This document shows, in pieces, positions 24,728 to 37,165 of a stretch of 64,000 bases of DNA. Source of the stretch: Pyronema omphalodes. Its lineage: Eukaryota > Ascomycota > Pezizomycetes > Pezizales > Pyronemataceae. The notes under the pieces were generated by a model. That model worked only from the letters and a program-made list of their open reading frames with translations, was not told the origin of the DNA and searched no databases. How positions within the stretch are numbered: position 1 is the stretch's first letter; the number at the start of each line of letters is the position of its first letter. Location: assembly GCA_024516155.1 (NCBI GenBank), contig JAJJXM010000020.1, positions 730,261 to 794,260 on the forward strand, in the 5' to 3' direction. The position numbers and the translations under genes were made by a program.

Positions 24728-25644
24728 CATCCCTTCTTTATCCTCGTGCCTGTCCTCTTACTAGTCCTCTTAATTTTTGATCAGGTGAGATGAGGGCTGA
24801 GGGCTGTGGGATGAGGGATGTAATGTTATGTACATATGGTGTATTCCCGGGGCCACCCCCCTCCACCGTTGTTGGCTCAAGGCTGTGGATATTTGGATAT
24901 CTGGAAATGACCGGCAGCAAAAGAAAGGACTGGGAGGAAGTGCAGGAAATTACGGAATTGAGAATGCATTAAGTTTACTGGCGTGGGTTATGATATGAGC
25001 TTGAATGATGGAATGAGATGGGATGGAATGGAATGGAACGGAAAGTTGGAAGTGGGGGGCGGGTTATGTGTTATTGAATAATGTTGAGAATGTGAGAGGT
25101 AAGTTATAGATAAGTTATATCGGTGGATTGTGGATTGATTTCCTCAGTCCTGAAACTGGATGAATATTTTTCAAAAATCAAAACTTCGACGAGCTCTGTT
25201 ACATTCTTAAATCTTTTCCGCAACTTCTCTGCGAGTTCCATTGGCCAGCCGCCAGTTAGACTATTCTTCCTGCATGGGCCCTTGAGGCCTCGGTCAGCGT
25301 ATGATAATATGATTCAATACATAAATAGACTCCTCGCCCTGCTCGTAGAAGCTACAGAAATCAAAAATTAAAACTAGTTGAGGTTTCCAAATTCCAAATT
25401 TCAAGATTGATTGATTCAGTTATCTGATGTATTTATTTGATAATAGATATGTTTTTTTTGCGTCAACCAAGTAGCTGAACACCGACCAGATACCACATAC
25501 CAGATACCACATACCACATACCCAACCTCAACCAAACAAAGTTCCGCTTCATGATATAGCAAGACAACGGATCCTCAAGCGCAGCTGCAAAGAGTCTTAT
25601 GTACCACTATACTATTGCTAGAGAGAATGCTTGAAGTCTATTAA
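24728..25644. other. intergenic, no gene seen
   Basis: No supported coding frame. There are short direct repeats of ACCACATACC/ACCAGATACC near 25486-25520. Confidence 0.5.
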
Positions 25645-25847
25645 TATTGGAGTCAGATATAGGCTATTTACTGAAAGCCTTGTTATTGATAGATAAACAA
25701 CAAGGCCAATATTCTACAACAAAATCAGCTCCAATATCCACTAAAACAACATTGCAGATGTTAACTTTCAAAAGATATCTCCATTAAAATCCCTCCTACG
25801 ATACATCAGCCACCTTCATAATCATCTAACACCATATACAATCTCTT
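25645..25847 (+). repeat. dispersed repeat, copy 1 (inverted copy at 63787-63995)
   Basis: About 200 nt that match, in reverse complement, the last 200 nt of the window. Conserved stretches include the palindrome-flanked GCCTTGTTATTGATAGATAA segment and CATTGCAGATGTTAAC, as well as AAAATCCCTCCTACGATACA. A short hairpin forms from GCCTTGTT and AACAAGGC. It ends about 15 nt before the hAT remnant. No coding potential was recognised; it may be the end of a larger transposon. Confidence 0.85.
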
Positions 25848-25861
25848 TAAGTCGATTCGAT

Positions 25862-26626
25862 CAGACCTCCCAACCGTATAGCCAGTTTATCGGATAAAAT
25901 CGTAAACAGGTAAACTGAACTGACAATTCACAGTTGGTTAGTGCAGTTTTGGTATCCCAGATAGACAGTCAGTTCAGTTTTGAGGGGTCCATAGAACCAC
26001 GTAACTGCAGTGCACTAATTAGACGGACTCGATAAACACAAACCAGTTTAACCGCATCGGGAACCAGTGCATACAGAAATAAATAATGTATTCAACCTCG
26101 TTTGAACCCACCGGTGGCCGAGCCTGCCAGTATCTCAACCCTTCTCATTTCGCCAGCTTCTGGTAACCAGAGTTCCTAGCCTTGACAAAATGGCGGTGAA
26201 CATGCTCTCAGTTCCCGCGATGACTGCTGAGTCTGAGCTGTTTTCCAAATGCAAGCAGATCATTATATCGGACCGCTATTCAATGCAGGCAAATACTCCG
26301 GAAGTCATTGAGGGGCTCAAGAGCTTCAATAGGCAATTGATATGTGTCAAGAGTAGCCTCGCTTATCCTGGTCTATGCCTTCTTAGGTATAGACAAGCAA
26401 CGGAAATATGTGGGAAAAAGAAAAGAAATAGTAATGTTACGATGTCATAACCTATCCGTTGGGAACGTAAATGAAGTATTAATATTATTATCAAGAGCTT
26501 CAACCGTAGGCGTCAGTTGTGATTTCTGGGGACCAAATTAGGATTTTTTTTTATGTATGCACGGAATAATATTTATTACCCCTTCATAAACCAGTTCCTC
26601 TGGACAAACCAGTTTTCGCAGTTTTA
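25862..26626 (+). mobile_element. degenerate hAT transposon remnant, copy A
   Basis: This matches the inverted stretch 54097-54720 over its length. The match begins sharply at CAGACCTCCCAACC in both copies, a CAG start as expected for a hAT terminus. Many copies of AACCAGTT/AACTGGTT-like words crowd both ends, as in hAT subterminal transposase-binding regions. It carries only the end of a transposase reading frame. The right side stops abruptly at about 26626, where F-box gene sequence takes over, so its 3' terminus is missing. No target-site duplication could be identified. Confidence 0.8.
26165..26450 (+). pseudogene. hAT transposase C-terminal fragment
   Basis: The frame reads PEFLALTKMAVNMLSVPAMT then AESELFSKCKQIIISDRY, EVIEGLKSF. 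This matches the hAT C-terminal dimerisation region (consensus: LS.PA.SA..ER.FS....I.. R). The usual E-R-x-F-S is altered and no catalytic RNase-H-like part is present. The inverted copy in 53910-54720 has the same block with a stop soon after. It cannot encode a working transposase. Confidence 0.8.
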
Positions 26627-27943
26627 AATATGATGTCAAGTTCACAAAACCGTTTGAAATGAGGTTGTCACACCTAATGCACTTACCGTGTCAAAATGAA
26701 CGCAACATTCGAGCGACCAGACTATTTATCCGCTGGCTAAGGACAGTTAATGGCCCTGATGCGGACGACATATTTTGGATGACCGGCAACCGTTATAGGC
26801 AACCACCAGCGGGCTCCCACGAAAAACAAGCTGAATTGGAGAATAGACTGTTATTGTTTTATCAGGGGCCAATAAAATTCAAGCTCAGTGGGTGGTTGGC
26901 ACCGATATATGGAGCCCACGACACAGATCGCCTACTGGATATTTTGGCGAGCAAGATTCAGCGTCTGACGTTTCTTCCAACCGGGTTTTTTCGAGCGGAA
27001 GGAGAATTGCCTGAGCCTCATCAAGAAGAAATTAATTGGACGAGATTCTTGAAGAAATTCCTTTCTAAATGTAAAGGTATGACAGAGTTCAGACTGCGAT
27101 GGGATGAGCCTATAAATTATGCTCACTTTCCGCTTCGAACCTTTGCGCAGCAACTTGCGGGCCTTTGCCGAAACTTTCGACTACGCGCTCTTGATATAGA
27201 TGTATCTACACTTATGGGACCGCCTGCAGTTCAAACATACATCTTTAACGACGAGGAACTTTGTGCGGTGAATAAACATCTATCCTGGATTAATGTTCCT
27301 GAACAGTTGCCCGGTCGCAGGAATTCGGACGAGCTGATGCTGTGAGTTCTACCATTGTTTTATGATGATATTCCAACCCTAATGATATTACAGACTGAAT
27401 CTACGCGAATTGACATTACGCAATATGTGTATCAACAGTCGGGCAGAATTTGAATGGTTCATGAGTCTCACCACCCTCAAGAAGCTCGAGAAACTACGGA
27501 TAGACGGACTAGTTTGGCATCGCGGACCCCATAGATGGGCGAATGTGTACGGATGGGTGTATCAGATTCCAGATGAAGGCGATCAAGAGGATCCAAACAA
27601 CTATGACTCTTTTATTGACATGAACTGTCGCGTGCCCGAAATCTGGAACGATAAGGCCTGGGACGGTGATGACGCCGAAAGTGTGTGCAGTACTGATTCA
27701 AGTTTTGGGGTGGATATTTGTTTTGCAAATCACATTGACGGAGAGTTGAGAACAGAGAGGCTTCGGCGGTGGATAATAAATTATTTACTGGCAGAGGCAA
27801 GACGGGTGGGAGGTGCCTGTAAAGACGTTGTAGTACGAAAACTTGTCACTGTCGGGAAAGCTTCGAAACCTGGACTTCATGACTATTCACGTTTAAGTAC
27901 TTTTACTGATACGCCTGAATTAGAGGACAATTCCTCTTCATAA
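26627..27943 (+). pseudogene. F-box-type protein paralog 1, beheaded at the hAT junction
   Basis: Exons: frame open from 26590 (first ATG 26659) to 27341, then 27394-27943; the intron is 52 nt with the same position and phase (CT|A in a Leu codon) as in paralog 2 at 31640-33822. It aligns with residues of paralog 2 from about TKPF(E/V)MR onward. Shared blocks include NGPDADD, RTFAQQLAGLCR (RIFAQQ.. in paralog 2), HLSWINVPEQLPG and LNLRELTLRN. The N-terminal half, including the F-box and first leucine-rich part, is absent and replaced by hAT sequence. The remaining frames have no stop, so a product of about 411 residues from the ATG at 26659 is possible. It extends about 20 residues beyond paralog 2's C-terminus. 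I call it a pseudogene because the family's defining domain is lost. Confidence 0.72.
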
Positions 27944-28191
27944 TATGTGGTAGAAATGTTTGTACAAGTTCAAGAACGCCGGTATTGCTGATACTGATGT
28001 CATCGATTTTATTTTGTTTGGTTAATTGCTTGCTTGATGCCTATTTTCATAGTCAATAAAATTTTGTTCAGTGTGTAGTTATTTACGAATACGACTTGAG
28101 TTTCGAGTTGAAAGGTTCATAAGCAAATCAATACACAACGTTTATGCACATTCAAAAGCGTCTCACCACATAGTAGAAATTTCCCCATCAT

Positions 28192-28425
28192 TTGAATATA
28201 GTGAGAACACCAAATCAATCAAAAAATTACATCCTTCTAGGCATTGAATCTTTTCCGTCAGTGACTAATTCTCGTACTGGAACATCTCTACAGGCACCTT
28301 CTACTCTTCGCACCCCCACCAATAAGTGCTTTGTTATCCATCACTCAAAGCCCCTCTATTTTCAATTCTTCGTCAATGCGACGTACTAAGCAAATATCAC
28401 CGCACCTAAAATTTGAATCCGTAGG
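28192..28425 (-). pseudogene. inverted fragment of the F-box gene 3' end (unit 1)
   Basis: Read on the minus strand, this aligns with the last exon of the F-box paralogs, including ATAGAGGGGCTT versus ATAGAGAGGCTT and AGGTGCCTGTAGAGATGTT versus AGGTGCCTGTCGAGATGTC. The frame is broken by several stops. It is a third, decayed copy lying tail-to-tail with paralog 1. Confidence 0.75.
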
Positions 28426-28567
28426 TCCTGCGAGGAATCCTGGAAGTCTTATATATACTTTCAACCAAGCACTTCCGACTACAGTCTACCGCCATAGAAT
28501 AGTTGGGCATGGAAACTGGATTTGCTGATGTATTAACAGGATGTAGGCAAAAGTCCGTCGGCGGGGA

Positions 28568-28586
28568 GGGGGGGGGGGGGGGGGGG
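28568..28586. repeat. poly-G tract (19 G)
   Basis: An uninterrupted G run on the plus strand within a G-rich stretch of about 28557-28586. Confidence 0.93.
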
Positions 28587-31500
28587 AAATGTAGTGACTT
28601 GAAAGGCTAGACTGGTACCTTGAGCTTTGGTTACCGGTTCCCGGGAGATTAGTTGGGATTTTGTTGAGGAAATGAAATGGAATGGAATGTGAGGATGTGG
28701 ATGTGGATGTGAGATAGGGGGCCTTGGGGAATTGGGTTGCTGAGGTTGAAGGAAGTGTTGTTGGGCTGCTGAAGGGGTTGATAGATGGCATTGCTGTTGG
28801 CGGGTATGCAGATATAGGGAAAGAAGGAAAGATGGGAACAAGGGATGGATGGGGATGCATATGAGACGAGCTTCTCAGATAGAGTTCGAGGTTTAGGCTA
28901 CAGACCGACGAGATTGGATTTCTATGAGAGAAGTCGTCTCGAGACTTTTCGAGACTTGTACTTTTTACACTTTACAGGGCGAAAATATGCGCAATGAAGT
29001 TAAATATAGATTATTTCCTACTCCACCAATCAGTCTTCAAGGTAAAGTTGTTACCAAGTGTAAGAAACACCTTCGCATCAAAACAACTACGGCAGTATGT
29101 GCTACTCATCGAGAAATATAATGGACTACCGGAACCTGAAGTCTTGAGGTGTTCGAGGAGGAAGAGAATGATCAGTGGGGTAGATAATATATTGCGGAAT
29201 TATTGCTTCACTCGTAGCTTCGTGGAATTTGTTTTCTTGCTCAAAGTCTCGAGACTTATGAGACCAGAATCCCACGATGCAAGACGTCTAGAGACTAAGC
29301 GCAGTCTCGCCTCCTCTCGTCCCGCGTGCATCTCTAGGGATAGAAAATACATGGAGTAGTTTGAGAGAATATACTGTGCTGTACTTTAGACTGTTATAGA
29401 TGTCAAGATCTATCATGTTTTCGTGAGAACATTAGCCCTAAGCCCTAAGCTGTTGGTAGCTGACTTACGGATGAAATATATCAAGATCACCGTGTCGCAC
29501 CTATTCTCCATAATACTTAGACATCTGCAGGCCATTATGGCGTTCTACTGCCGTTTACATATTTCTATTGATTACAATTTCAACCAACAGAAAATATTGA
29601 GCGGGATACTGTTAACGGAGAATTGTATCGCTATAGCCAACCGAGACATGGATTGCTAAGCATGTCTTCTCTAGAAACCGCAGCTTAAAATCAAAAATCA
29701 ATTCCCAGCAATAAAATCCAGGTGAAATATATTCGAAATCTTTGAGTAAAGCTACCCGCTCGCTACCGTAGACGTCCGGCGTTACATGTAGGCGCCAGGT
29801 CCCGAGTATATTAGCTGCGATGATCGCCATTAATTATGATCAGGTGATAATCCGGTATCAGTAAAGATGTGAATCATGACATGTAACTCGGTTCACTCAG
29901 GCTTAGCCGGCCAGCCACACTATACATACTTCCGTTGTATAGCGAGATAAGTTACTACTTTTATCGGATTACATAACGGCGACTTACTTGTATCAATTTC
30001 AACCCATATTAGTGATGGGCACGGGACGAGGCGAGAAGCGACTTGTCTCAAGACTTTGTCAAGTGACAATCTCAGTAGATGTCCTACATACGCCTTTCAG
30101 ACCCCGATTATTGCGTGGTTAAATCAATTACTCAATTAGACAATTACATCTAAAAAGACAAGCACTAGGGCTCGGGTGATCACAAACCGAAAAAGCAATT
30201 TGCTCCACGATCATGACTGTTGTTCAGCCGCTTGCTTTTGCCCAGAAACCGCTACCGTTACTCTGTTCATTCGTCATTATTTAGATGCTACGGATGGATT
30301 GGTTGACAATATTTTACAACGGAGAGCGACCAGTATTTGCTGCGGCCTATGGTATTTTGCTCAGATAATTCTGATGCATTGCACTGGTGAAAGTCAGATA
30401 TAAGGAATTCCTCACAAAGAAATACTATGGTCATGAATAACATTACTTGTTCTCTTTCCTACTTGAATGGATCACTCGACTTTGGACTTGTAGGCGCAGC
30501 AAGGCCAGATATTTCAAAACGTCTTCCAGGTAGAAGATGGATCATAAAGAGTACCAGATAGAAGAAACATCTGTACTGTAAACATACTTTGCTGAGCAAC
30601 ATCAATGATATCTGACTACTGCATGCGATCAAACTGTTGCGATACCAAAGTGGAGTATGGAGGTTCCACCTGCTACAGTGCTGAAAACGTCACTGCCGAG
30701 ACCCATACTGTCAGGAAAACTCGAACCAAGCCGCCATTGGGAAGCTTGCTTACTCGGACAACCGATGTTCCTGCCGTTACCTGTGGTCCCGTCTAGGCTT
30801 TTTTGGTTTCGCGGATGCGACTGGCGAACCCAGAATCAAAACTTCAGCTACTTCGCCAGCATGACCATGAGCTGGGCCCTTTCTGATAGCCATAAAGAAA
30901 CATCATGAGGATGAAGAAAGGTTTCTAATAATACGACAGCTTTCATGAATCGAACGTGTTGTATGCTGTTGTGAATTGCTCCTTATCATTATTTTGATTA
31001 TTCTTATTCTTGTGATCAATACTCCCGATTGCGCTTGTTTTAGCTTGATTTCACAACCGTCCGGGTGATTTTGCCGACCGTCCATTAGTAACGACGACAT
31101 GCAGCATAGGTACATAATGTTGGATAATCTAATGGTGAAGCGAATCTTGTGATAGTCACTGCTCTTCCTTCCATCTCCACGTTTTTGGAGAAACTTCAAG
31201 TTTCAGCTTCCAGGACAGTCCGCCAGAGGCGAATCAAATCCCGACGCATTCCAGCGGCTTCGAAGTCGAATAGAAATACTTTCAAACTGCCCCAAGTCCA
31301 GCATCCTCGGAGTAATATATCTACAATTACATTCCCTGCATCGGTTCAGACAACCGAACTTGATACGACATGATGCATCCCATCGATGAGAACCGAACAG
31401 AAACAGAGGTTGCTAGAGTCCTTGAAGTCGAAACTTTCCTGTTACAGAAAAGCTAATCCGTACTGTGTCTCCAGCATGAAGGCATCAGATTCCGATATGG

Positions 31501-31639
31501 TGGGCCACGCAAAGCAAATGCGAAGATCATTGAGAAGACCTCGCTAGTACAGCAGCCGGCAACGAACTATGTGGGTCCTCGATTGATAGTTGATTCGTGT
31601 TTTTTTTTCTTTCCTTTTTTTTCTGACGGGTGTCGATAG
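28587..31639. other. gene-poor stretch upstream of F-box paralog 2
   Basis: No gene is supported over about 3 kb apart from the likely unseen first exon of paralog 2 near its right end. Several 60-120 codon frames occur (for example 28994-29359 and 30903-31199) without features. The text looks degenerate and may contain old repeat sequence. Confidence 0.45.
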
Positions 31640-33822
31640 AAACTTTCCCATCTCGATCGTGACGTTCTGTGCTTCATCCTCGAGTATATGAATGTAAATG
31701 ATTTGAAGAACATGGCCCTTGTTTGCAAGAAGATCTCACAGCACACATTACGCTACATGTACACGCATTTAACGTGGGTTTTACGCGAACATACGGGGTC
31801 TGGAAGCGTAGCCAAAAGAATTTCCAAGATTCGAAAGACTGTGGTGGGTTATACTCGTACCATGCATTATTGGGTTTCATGTAGCTGACTCGGGTATTTG
31901 GTGTTAGGAGACATCTACCAACTTGCAATGTGTACGCAAAGTTGATATTAACCTATGCACCTCTACGAAATCTCTGAAGATGTTGCGTAATATCACCAGT
32001 ATTACCCAGCTTGCCATTTCTTTTAGGCTTCCACACGACAACAGTCAGACCTATTTCACCTGTGAGGATTTTGAACGACTCTATGGCGATACGCTATTAC
32101 CAAGGTTAAAAGAGATTACCATAGACCCGCTCAGAATGGATGATATGGCAGGCATTTTATCGAAAGCCAGGAGCCTAGAAAAAATGAGTATTTTCGTGCC
32201 AACACTGGCTATCATCCCTCAGTATGGTGGCTTAGTACAAGCTCTCCGACAGCCCATAACAAGGGATATTCTTGCTAAAACGGTCGGTGAACAGCTAAAG
32301 GAGCTGTTTATTCATAACCGGCCCTGTCGTAACGCTTGGCCTGTTGAAATTTTAAGCTTGCATGATAAGGGTCTGTGGCCGGAACTCAAGCTTGTTCAAT
32401 ATGACAATATCTGGGATCCAACATCTCGTCACCACTCCGACCCGGACTCCAGCTCTGACTCCGAATCTGAATCTTATTCCGAATCTGAGTACGACTCCCT
32501 GTACGGCGTCCATGCCATACATGCCCGGATGAATCTCCTAAGAAGTGTGTACAGACAGAATGTACTCCACGGCGAATACCAAGTCAAGTTTACAAAACCA
32601 TTTGTAATGCGGTTTCCGCACTTAATGGATTTTCCGTGCGAAAATAATCTACACATTCCGGAAGCCAGGGCATTCATTAGCTGGTTGAGAGGCGTTAACG
32701 GCCCTGATGCCGACGATTTACATTGGATGACCAACTTCGGCAACGGGCCATCAGCAGCAGGATTCGAGGCTGGAACAAGGGAGTTGATGTTACGACTGGC
32801 ATTATTCTATGAGGGGCCGATCAAATTCAGGCTCAGTGGGGAGTATGCACCGATATACCCATCGCTCGATACAGATCGCCTCAAGAATATTTTGGCAAGC
32901 AAGACTCAACGTCTTTCTTTTTCTCCAAATGGGTTCACTCGAACGGATGGGGATGGGCAGGAGCCTCACCAAGAAGAAATCGATTGGACGAGTTTCTTGA
33001 TGGAATTCCTTCCTAAATGTAAAAACATGACGGAGTTCAGACTTGTATGGGAAGGCATTACAGTTCATGGAAGCTTTCCACTTCGAATCTTTGCGCAGCA
33101 ACTCGCGGGCCTCTGCCGAGATTTCCAACTCCGCGCTCTTGATGTAGATGCATCTACACTGATGGGACCGCCTAACCGCCCATACGTCTTCGACGACGAG
33201 CAACTATGTATAGTGAACAAACATCTATCCTGGATCAATGTTCCTGAACAGTTGCCTGGTTGTAAGAATTCGGACGAGCTGATGCTGTGAGTTCTCCCGT
33301 TGCTGTATGATGATACAGTAGTTCTAATCGTACCATAGACTGAATCTACGCGAATTGACATTACGCAATCTGTATATCAACAGCAAGGCGGAATTTGAAT
33401 GGTTCATGAGCCTCGCCACCCTCAAGAAGCTAGAGAAACTACGGATATACGGTCTGAAATGGCATCGCGGATACCATAGATGGGCGCATTGGTACGGGCA
33501 GATGCGTCTGATTCCTGATGAAGGCTATGAAGGTAGCGCGATGGACTACTGCTCGTCTGATGGCGGCATGGAATACATCACCTGGGATGATCAGCTCTTG
33601 GAAGGGGATGACGACCAAAGTGATTGCAGTAGTACTTCGGATTTTGGGCTAGACCTTCGATTCTCGAATCGCACGGATGAAGCACTGAGAATAGAGAGGC
33701 TTCGCCGATGGATTATGGAGCAGCTATTGGCGGAGGCAAGAAGGATAGGAGGTGCCTGTCGAGATGTCGTCATACGAGGACTCGTAGCCGACGCAAAATC
33801 TCCAGCGCTTCCCAACATGTAA
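31640..33822 (+). CDS. F-box protein with leucine-rich-like helices, paralog 2 (5' exon not resolved)
   Basis: Visible exons: 31640-31843, 31908-33286 and 33339-33822, giving 688 residues without the first exon. The F-box lies at the start of the first visible exon (LSHLDRDVLCFILEYMNVND, then LKNMALVCKKIS), the surface that binds Skp1 in SCF ubiquitin ligases. The rest is a long substrate-recognition region with repeated Leu-rich helices. A Ser/Asp/Glu-rich insertion around 32440-32495 interrupts it. Acceptor 31639 (GTCGATAG) and the pyrimidine tract before it imply an upstream exon. A candidate is the ATG at about 31471 with a GTGGGC donor, but this is only a guess. The final intron has identical position and phase to paralog 1. 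The substrate is unknown. It sits in a duplicated, transposon-marked block, typical of fast-evolving F-box families. Confidence 0.75.
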
Positions 33823-34290
33823 TTCGTAGATTGGTTGTGTGTTACAATCATGCCTACGTCATGCCAAGATATTTAAGGAAGAGCTAACTATTGTACGGGT
33901 GTAAGGACGCTGATATTGCTTATGCTGTGCTGATTGCATTGATTTTGTCTTTTTTTTAGTTAATTGCTTTCTTCATACCTATTTCTATAGGCCACATAAT
34001 TCGGTATAGTCTGTAGTTGGTTGCGAATATAATTTTAGTTTTGAATCCACAAGCGTCTCACCACTCCGTAAACATGCTTTCACAACCCAGACAGAATAGA
34101 AACACAAAATCAATCAACGAATTCCATGTTGTGATGAGCCAAAACTTTCCCATCGGTGACGGGTTTTCGTATCACAGCACTGCAAAAGAAACCTCTGACT
34201 CCTCTCATCTCGGTTACAAGTTCTTGGGGGAACCCCGTGGATCTTATATGTATTTTCAACCAAGCACTTCCGACTACCGGCATGCCGCAC
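32577..34290 (+). repeat. segmental duplication, unit 2
   Basis: Partner of 26627-28490, in direct orientation and about 5.95 kb apart. The match begins at GTCAAGTT(C/T)ACAAAACC, exactly where hAT sequence begins on the other side in unit 1. Confidence 0.82.
34110..34215 (-). pseudogene. inverted fragment of the F-box gene 3' end (unit 2)
   Basis: On the minus strand the frame reads RGVRGFFCSAVIRKPVTDGK and then ends in EFVD plus a stop. This matches the C-terminus of the paralogs (RRVGGACKDVVVRKLVTVGK in paralog 1). It is the counterpart of 28192-28425, so the inverted scrap was already present before the block was duplicated. Confidence 0.72.
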
Positions 34291-34310
34291 ACCTGAGCCT
34301 GAAAACTTGA

Positions 34311-37165
34311 TTTTATGAACATAGCTGGGTCTAGGCCATCCCGTGCATCCGCAAATACAGTGTTAACTGACAGGTTTTTACTGGTAGCCTGGCTATGTAA
34401 CGGTTTCAATGGATTGTCTTGGTACCGGGAAATCACCGGTGATTCTGTTGCGTACATACACTCAATGAAATGTAAGTTTATGGTGGACATTAGATGGCTC
34501 GAGAATGACGTCGCTGATGCTAATGAAAATGGTATTGAAGGGGGGCCGGGGCGTCGTCGATAGGTATTATCGGTGCAAAAGGATATTGAGATCTGAAGAT
34601 AGAGGAATGAAAGGAGCACGGAAAAAAGGAGGATAGAAAGGATGATGGAAAATACTGGGCGGGTTGATGGAATATATTATGCCACAGACTGAGGACTTTA
34701 GGTCTAGGAATATCATATACTGCATGAGACGTATGGGATGCCACTGAAGAAATGACTCAGCTGATATTGGAATCTGGTTGCAGGTTAACAGTAGCCGGAA
34801 AAATGGTAATGGCGGGGGGATGAAGGATTGGCTGGATGAAGGATCGACTGGATGAAGGATTGACGGGACGAAGGATATTGGAAAGGACTCTGATGTCATA
34901 CGTACAGATGATGACGGGGGACTAATGTTAGTTGCTTGAAGCCTCAAATCCCATATCGTGAAGAACAAAAATTATCGCTTCATTGCCTATGGTGCAGATT
35001 ATCCGACTCTTTGTGGTATCGCAGAGAAGTGGCCGGCGTGTAGTACATCAAAATACAGAATAATCATCGATCAGCCGGTATAATGACTCTCAACAGACCT
35101 TCGTTTTTCGGAGGAATTCCATATCTGGCTATCATAACAACATACAATTCCAGAGGCAACGAAGATGAGTTTTTATTTTCGCAAAGATCTTATTATTCGA
35201 CTTTCACATTTGCAGCAGCTTCCAGCTATTCTTCAGGATGCATTCATGTTAAGACACAATGTTTCTCAACACTTCTCTAATATTGTTAATATGAAATTCC
35301 AGGAATATCGTTTCCACTATCAAAATCTTTCCGTCACATTAGGATTATCCATTTAACCCCACTGCTGCCGGATAGAGACTTCGGTTTATCTTCGTGAATA
35401 AGCGCTGTCATTAATTGATTGTTCACTGAAGAGTTACTTTCGTTGCATACATGACAAGACCTATATTCTACAGTACAAACAATTTGATTCTCATTATTTT
35501 TGCAAATTATCACCTAATACCCCGTTTACTGATAATAGTTTAAGTGCTCCGAGTTCATGACTTCTTTCCCCCTCCGCGGTCTTATGTAGGGCGTCCAGCA
35601 TTTTCTCAAGCTCAACAATCAGAGGAAATACCTCAATAATGAACCCATCCCGGGACTACCTGTTCAGGCATTTAAAAGCGCTTATAGCTTCGATACTGAG
35701 GCGTCACTGGCAGTTCAAAACGAGAGGAGCGTCATTCCCCGCGGGGTTATTCATGCTAGAAAAATACGTAGAAAGCAAGATATGTGCAAAGAATTTTCGG
35801 ATTTCCTCGACCCCAACCGACTCAAGCTCGACCCTTAACCTTCCACTCCACACCAGTCAACTAAAATCAACCGTACCTCAGGCTGAACTTGACCATGCCC
35901 GTGGTAGTCCGTCGCCATTGCCAATAGACTACACTATCCAGTCCACATTTCAGGATGGACCATGAAGAATACTGGGGAAGTGGAATAATAGGTGGCTTTT
36001 ATTACAAGTATGGAATCTGGGATTATTATGCCCTGCAACTTAAGGCTTTCTAGGCCTCGGTTAGAATATGATTGAATGATTGAATTAGTACATAAATCAA
36101 ATTCCCCAAGTGAAATTTTGTTATCACAGTTGCGTATTACACAACTCTATTTTAAACCAGCTAATGTTACTGCTTCCAGCCCAGTGATTTTCGCTCCCTG
36201 GTTTTATCCGATCCAGTGTTACAATAACTGGACGTCATCCTGAAGCCAGAAGATCTGGGAATATGCTTGGATATGTAGCGCTTGACCTAGGGAAGCATGG
36301 GTACAGTCGACCTTTTTCATGAGGTTAAGATCTATGGGACTGGAATGGTGTATATATCCTTATACACGTGCGCGTCGGATGATATCCCTAGATCGAAATT
36401 GGCTTGGCGCGAGTGATTGATTGAGATGCTGAGCGCTGGGGCCCGAAATGGGGGATTGTCTCTAGCAGATGTTGGTAGCTGAGAGCTGAATGCATTAATT
36501 TTTAATACTCAACCGTAATTGAGCGACGAGATAAGGGTCGTGTCAGATCGAGTCTTGACGGTTCAAAACTGCCTTAACAATCTCATGGTACCGGTTCACA
36601 AGAGATTCACTTTTTCCTAATATCGGTACCACGGCTGCTCACGTTCAGAGCGGAAGAACAATGATGAAATTTCTGCAGAAATTCGAATCAATTTATATTG
36701 GAGATAATGGCATGTTATGATTCTTCCGCATTTAATACGCATGAATAACGTTTTAACTACTGAGATTATTCATGTTTCTTTTTTTGGCTCTAGGGCTCTG
36801 TGTTAGCGAGGCTTGACCGGAGAATTATTGTAGTACTTATTACTCCGTACGTACCTATGAGATGACATACTGACAATAATATTTCCCTTAACACTACCAT
36901 TCATCCAATTCAACCCTCTCAAACCGACATCGCTCATTCCCTAACCTTCCCCAAGTCGGCATTCCGGACAAATATGTTTCTGCAACCCTCCAGGGGCCCA
37001 ATCCAGGCCATTCTTCAGAACAAAAAGTGTTGAAGATAGACAAATCTCATTCCCGACCCTCACTGACCGCTATCGTGTTCTCCTTTAAATCTCCTCCTGT
37101 GCTTACCATCCCTATCCTTCACCATCAACCGCACCGCAGACATTCAGAAACAAACAACATCTACC
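34311..37165. other. intergenic, no gene seen
   Basis: About 2.9 kb without a supported gene. A 108-codon frame at 35639-35965 (+) has no recognisable features. Short direct repeats of GGATGAAGGAT lie near 34828-34862. The right part is the promoter of the next gene. Confidence 0.45.

Larger units (their letters stand above)
26627..28490 (+). repeat. segmental duplication, unit 1 (partner 32577-34290)
   Basis: The gene body, its intron, 3' flank and an inverted 3'-end fragment match 32577-34290 in order. Downstream matches include TTAATTGCTT near 28022 and 33960, GCGTCTCACCAC near 28158 and 34052, and TTTCAACCAAGCACTTCCGA near 28459 and 34254. Confidence 0.82.
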
